From positions 62,001 through 126,000 of the forward strand of contig JAMLIK010000004.1 of the NCBI GenBank assembly GCA_023954195.1: a stretch of 64,000 nucleotides of DNA, in the 5' to 3' direction. The notes under the pieces were generated by a model. That model was given only the letters and a program-made list of their open reading frames with translations, did not search any database and was not told the DNA's origin. Shown here in pieces: positions 60,871 through 64,000 of this stretch; the stretch's first letter is position 1, and each line of letters starts with the position of its first letter. This DNA is from Xanthobacteraceae bacterium (GTDB lineage Bacteria; Pseudomonadota; Alphaproteobacteria; Rhizobiales; Xanthobacteraceae). Position numbers and translations under genes: made by a program.

Positions 60871-61851
60871 ATGGCGGTCTACACCGACGTCGCCGCCGAA
60901 GACCTCGCGGACTTCCTGAAGGGCTACGACATCGGCGAGTTGCTGTCGTACAAGGGCATCGCCGAGGGCGTCGAGAATTCCAACTTCCTGCTGCACACCG
61001 GCAAGGGCGCCTACATTCTCACGCTCTACGAAAAGCGCGTGGCGGCGGACGACCTGCCGTATTTCCTGTCCCTGATGGCGCATCTCGCCGCGCGCGGCGT
61101 GCATTGCCCGCAGCCCGAACGCAACGCCAGGGGCGAGGTTTACGGCGCCCTTGCCGGTCGCCCCGCCGCGATCATCAATTTCCTCGAAGGCATGTGGCCG
61201 CGCCGCCCCACCGCGACGCATTGCGCGGGCGTCGGCGATGCGCTGGCGCGGATGCACCTCGCCGGCCGCGACTTTCCCATGTTTCGGGCAAATCCGCTAT
61301 CGGTCGCGGGCTGGCGGCCGCTGTTCGAGCGGGCGGCGGCGCGCGCCGACGAGGTGCAGCCGGGGTTGCGCGATTTCCTGGCGCGCGAACTGGATTACCT
61401 CGAGGCGCGCTGGCCCGCCGCGCTGCCGGTCGGCGTCATCCATGGCGATCTGTTTCCGGACAACGTGTTCTTCCTCGGCGACACGCTCTCGGGGCTGATC
61501 GATTTTCCCTTCGCCTGCAACGACATCCTCGCCTATGACGTGGCGATCTGCCTCAACGCCTGGTGTTTCGAGCCCGATCACGCCTTCAACGTCACCAAGG
61601 CGCGCGCCCTGCTCGATGCCTACGGCAAGCAGCGGCCGCTGGCGGAGGCCGAGCAGGCGGCGCTGCCGCTGTTGGCGCGCGGCGCCGCGATGCGTTTCCT
61701 GCTGACGCGCCTGATCGACTGGCTCAACGTGCCGCCGGGCGCGCTGGTGAAGCCGAAAGACCCGCTGGAATACGTCCGCAAGCTGCGCTTTCACCAGTCG
61801 GTCGACGACATCGCCGGCTACGGCGTCGCCTATTCCGGATCGCCGGCGTGA
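60871..61851 (+). CDS. thrB: homoserine kinase (type II, choline-kinase-like)
   Basis: 326 residues. Phosphorylates homoserine in threonine biosynthesis. It belongs to the aminoglycoside-phosphotransferase-like ThrB of alphaproteobacteria, not the GHMP type: the Brenner motif is [10 protein letters not shown] and the metal-binding aspartate is in [33 protein letters not shown] in parts forms the ATP lysine region. It starts 6 bp after ispH, and its stop overlaps the rnhA start as GTGA. Confidence 0.94.
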   Translation: MAVYTDVAAEDLADFLKGYDIGELLSYKGIAEGVENSNFLLHTGKGAYILTLYEKRVAADDLPYFLSLMAHLAARGVHCPQPERNARGEVYGALAGRPAAIINFLEGMWPRRPTATHCAGVGDALARMHLAGRDFPMFRANPLSVAGWRPLFERAAARADEVQPGLRDFLARELDYLEARWPAALPVGVIHGDLFPDNVFFLGDTLSGLIDFPFACNDILAYDVAICLNAWCFEPDHAFNVTKARALLDAYGKQRPLAEAEQAALPLLARGAAMRFLLTRLIDWLNVPPGALVKPKDPLEYVRKLRFHQSVDDIAGYGVAYSGSPA

Positions 61852-62306
61852 GCGATCTCCCGATCGTGACGATCCACACCGACGGCGCCTGCTCCGGCAA
61901 TCCGGGGCCGGGCGGCTGGGGCGCGATCCTGCAATCCGGCGACGCGCGCAAGGAATTGAAAGGCTTCGAGCCCCATACCACCAACAACCGCATGGAATTG
62001 CTGGCGGCGATCTCGGCGCTGGAGGCGCTGAAAAAGCCGTGCTCCGTCGATCTGCATACCGACAGCCAATATGTTCGCCAGGGCATCACCGGCTGGATCC
62101 ACGGCTGGAAGAAGAACGGTTGGCGCACCGCCGACAGGAAGCCGGTGAAGAATGTCGACCTGTGGCAGCGGCTCGATCAAGCGATGGCGCGGCACACCGT
62201 GCGCTGGCACTGGGTCAAGGGCCACGCCGGCCACGACGATAACGAGCGCGCCGACGAACTCGCGCGCGAGGGCGTCGCGATGGCGCGGGCGCAGCTCGCG
62301 GGCTGA
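61848..62306 (+). CDS. rnhA: ribonuclease HI
   Basis: 152 residues. Degrades RNA in RNA-DNA hybrids. Catalytic acidic residues are Asp12 ([15 protein letters not shown]), Glu50 (NNRMEL) and Asp72 ([10 protein letters not shown]); the basic handle [15 protein letters not shown] and the late histidine in [17 protein letters not shown] are present. GTG start overlaps the thrB stop by four bases. Confidence 0.96.
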   Translation: MSDLPIVTIHTDGACSGNPGPGGWGAILQSGDARKELKGFEPHTTNNRMELLAAISALEALKKPCSVDLHTDSQYVRQGITGWIHGWKKNGWRTADRKPVKNVDLWQRLDQAMARHTVRWHWVKGHAGHDDNERADELAREGVAMARAQLAG

Positions 62307-62372
62307 TCGTTCGCTTCGCCGGACTCAATCGGGCTAAACTGCTTCCTCTCCCCTGACGGACCAACTGACGCG

Positions 62373-63314
62373 ATGACCCACACCCCGGCGCCTTCCACGG
62401 AACGACCGCTCGATGCCGCCGCGATCGCCATCGTGCTGCTGCTCTGCCTGACCTGGGGCTTCAATCAGGTCGTGGTGAAGCTGGTGCTGCCGGACATTCC
62501 GCCCATGATCCAGGCGGCGTTGCGGTCGTGCGGCGGGCTTGTGGTGGTGCTCATTGTCGCGTGGGTGCGCGGCGTGCCGCTGCTGGCGCGCGACGGCACG
62601 TGGCGGCCGGGACTGCTGGCCGGCGTGGCGTTCGGGGTCGAATTCATTTTCGTCTATGGCGGGCTGACCTGGACCACGGCCTCGCGCGCCGCGGTTTTTT
62701 TGTATACCGCGCCGTTCTTCGTGGCGTTCGGATCCCATCGCTTTCTGGGCGAGCGCCTGAGCCGGCTGCAATGGAGCGGGCTGGCGCTGTCGTTCGTCGG
62801 CGTCGCGGTGGCGATCGGCGTGCCGCAGCCGAATGTCGGCGTCAAGGTCTTGCTGGGCGATCTCTGCATGATCGTCGGAGGGAGCCTGTGGGCCGCCACC
62901 ACCTTAATCATCAAGGCCAGCCGGCTGCGCCACGCGCCGGCCGAGAAGGGGCTGTCCTACCAGTTGGCGATTTCAATCCCGATTCTGGCTCTGGCGGCGT
63001 TGGTCGGCGGTGAAACCCTGCCCGGCGTCCCGCCGACCTCGGCGGTGATTCTGCTGATCTATCAGGCGGTCTGGGTGATCGGCGCCACATTTCTGCTCTG
63101 GTTCGGGTTGATCAAGAGCTATTCCGCGAGCAAATTGTCGGCATTTACCTTCTTTACCCCTTTGTTCGGGGTCGCGGCGGGCCATTTCATCCTTGATGAT
63201 CCGCTGACGGCGGCTTTCGGGGTGGCCGCGATCCTGGTGACCGCAGGGCTCTACCTCGTGAACCGCCCGGCCCCCAATGCGACTGACGCATTGCTGAAAC
63301 CGCCGAAAACCTGA
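62373..63314 (+). CDS. EamA/DMT family transporter
   Basis: 313 residues, ten predicted membrane helices in two EamA repeats. [20 protein letters not shown] opens the first repeat; [20 protein letters not shown] and [13 protein letters not shown] belong to the second. Usually exporters of amino acids or metabolites; the substrate is not readable. It lies 66 bp after rnhA and 13 bp before ispG, so it may be part of one transcript. Confidence 0.9.
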   Translation: MTHTPAPSTERPLDAAAIAIVLLLCLTWGFNQVVVKLVLPDIPPMIQAALRSCGGLVVVLIVAWVRGVPLLARDGTWRPGLLAGVAFGVEFIFVYGGLTWTTASRAAVFLYTAPFFVAFGSHRFLGERLSRLQWSGLALSFVGVAVAIGVPQPNVGVKVLLGDLCMIVGGSLWAATTLIIKASRLRHAPAEKGLSYQLAISIPILALAALVGGETLPGVPPTSAVILLIYQAVWVIGATFLLWFGLIKSYSASKLSAFTFFTPLFGVAAGHFILDDPLTAAFGVAAILVTAGLYLVNRPAPNATDALLKPPKT

Positions 63315-63327
63315 TATTCGAGACGCC

Positions 63328-64000
63328 ATGAACAAGCCCGAAAAATCGTCCCAGACCGACGTCGCCGGCCCGCAGCCGCGACACGCCACCACCCAGGTCA
63401 TGGTCGGCCACGTCGCCGTCGGCGGCGGCGCGCCGATTGTGGTGCAGTCGATGACCAACACCGACACCGCCGACGTGGCCGCGACCGTCGAGCAGGTGGC
63501 GGCGCTGGCGCGGGCGGGCTCCGAACTGGTTCGCATCACGGTGGATCGCGACGAGGCGGCGGCCGCCGTTCCCCACATCCGCGACGGGTTGCGCCAGCGC
63601 GGGGTCAACGTGCCGCTGGTGGGCGACTTCCACTATATCGGCCACAAGCTCCTCGCCGATCATCCGGCCTGCGCCGAGGCGCTCGACAAGTACCGCATCA
63701 ATCCCGGCAATGTCGGTTTCAAGGACAAGCGCGACAAGCAGTTCTCGGACATCGTCGAATTCGCCATCCAATACGGCAAGCCGGTGCGCATCGGCGCCAA
63801 CTGGGGCTCGCTCGATCAGGAACTGCTGACGCACCTGATGGAGGAGAACGCCGCGCTGCCGAACCCGCGCGACGCCCGCGCGGTGATGCGCGAGGCCATG
63901 GTGCAATCGGCGCTCACCTCGGCGGAGCGCGCCGAGGAAATCGGGCTGCCGAAGAACCGCATCATCCTGTCGGCGAAAGTGTCGGCGGTGCAGGATCTGA
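63328..64000 (+). CDS. ispG: 4-hydroxy-3-methylbut-2-enyl diphosphate synthase (3' partial)
   Basis: The first 224 codons run off the window. Penultimate enzyme of the non-mevalonate isoprenoid pathway. The TIM-barrel half is readable: [19 protein letters not shown] in parts, [36 protein letters not shown] and [14 protein letters not shown]. The cysteine-rich cluster-binding C-terminal domain is beyond base 64000. The start MNKPEKSSQ is set by the family and lies 13 bp after the transporter stop. Confidence 0.94.
   Translation, partial: MNKPEKSSQTDVAGPQPRHATTQVMVGHVAVGGGAPIVVQSMTNTDTADVAATVEQVAALARAGSELVRITVDRDEAAAAVPHIRDGLRQRGVNVPLVGDFHYIGHKLLADHPACAEALDKYRINPGNVGFKDKRDKQFSDIVEFAIQYGKPVRIGANWGSLDQELLTHLMEENAALPNPRDARAVMREAMVQSALTSAERAEEIGLPKNRIILSAKVSAVQDL

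Overview
The window is GC-rich DNA from an alphaproteobacterium, most likely of the Bradyrhizobium/Rhodopseudomonas/Nitrobacter group (Nitrobacteraceae, formerly Bradyrhizobiaceae). The pointers are a TrcR (DUF1013) regulator, an ispH-thrB-rnhA cluster, an L31 protein without cysteines, a fused CysN/CysC, and several families of short palindromic intergenic repeats typical of that group. The assignment rests on recognition, not on a database search. About 57 protein genes are supported, two of them cut by the window edges. No rRNA, tRNA, CRISPR array, prophage, transposase or plasmid function was seen. The region reads as ordinary chromosome with dense housekeeping and metabolic genes.

Bases 1-8.2 kb: an MBL-fold hydrolase (5' cut) and an FAH-family enzyme, Ogt DNA repair protein, PilZ protein, a tiny secreted six-cysteine protein, a secreted hypothetical protein, a zincin-like metallopeptidase, leuD with a good terminator, a MoxR ATPase directly abutting a VWA protein (CoxD/CoxE-like), and a HAD hydrolase bracketed by two copies of one repeat. 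Bases 8.2-23.2 kb: malic enzyme, dihydroorotase, HU, a divergent Lrp-type regulator and long PutA, monomeric isocitrate dehydrogenase, a MaoC-like dehydratase, two small proteins, a serine hydrolase and galU. Bases 23.2-31.8 kb: lytic transglycosylase, acetoacetyl-CoA synthetase, ABC exporter, rpmE with terminator, malate synthase G.

Bases 31.9-41 kb are a sulfate assimilation island: cysD-cysNC on the minus strand, divergent from cysG-cysH, then sbp-cysT-cysW-cysA. They cover sulfate import, activation to APS/PAPS, reduction to sulfite and siroheme synthesis, but no sulfite reductase gene is present here. Bases 41-49.1 kb: a CAP-domain lipoprotein, patatin plus 3-hydroxybutyrate dehydrogenase, and a vitamin B12 uptake operon (btuB-btuC-btuD-btuF, genes overlapping) behind a clear cobalamin riboswitch.

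Bases 49.1-64 kb: a small hypothetical protein, two convergent MFS transporters, an AttEFGH-like set (LolD-type ATPase, FtsX-type permease, Tat-exported AttH/CrtC-like lipocalin), propionyl-CoA synthetase, a small lipoprotein, trcR, and ispH-thrB-rnhA-EamA transporter-ispG (3' cut). Malic enzyme, malate synthase, isocitrate dehydrogenase, acetoacetyl-CoA synthetase, 3-hydroxybutyrate dehydrogenase and propionyl-CoA synthetase together indicate growth on acetate, propionate, ketone bodies and/or turnover of polyhydroxybutyrate. Nothing here is a clearly new multi-gene system; the best leads are the orphan MoxR-VWA pair, the AttEFGH-like operon, the six-cysteine miniprotein and the two-armed palindromic repeat families.
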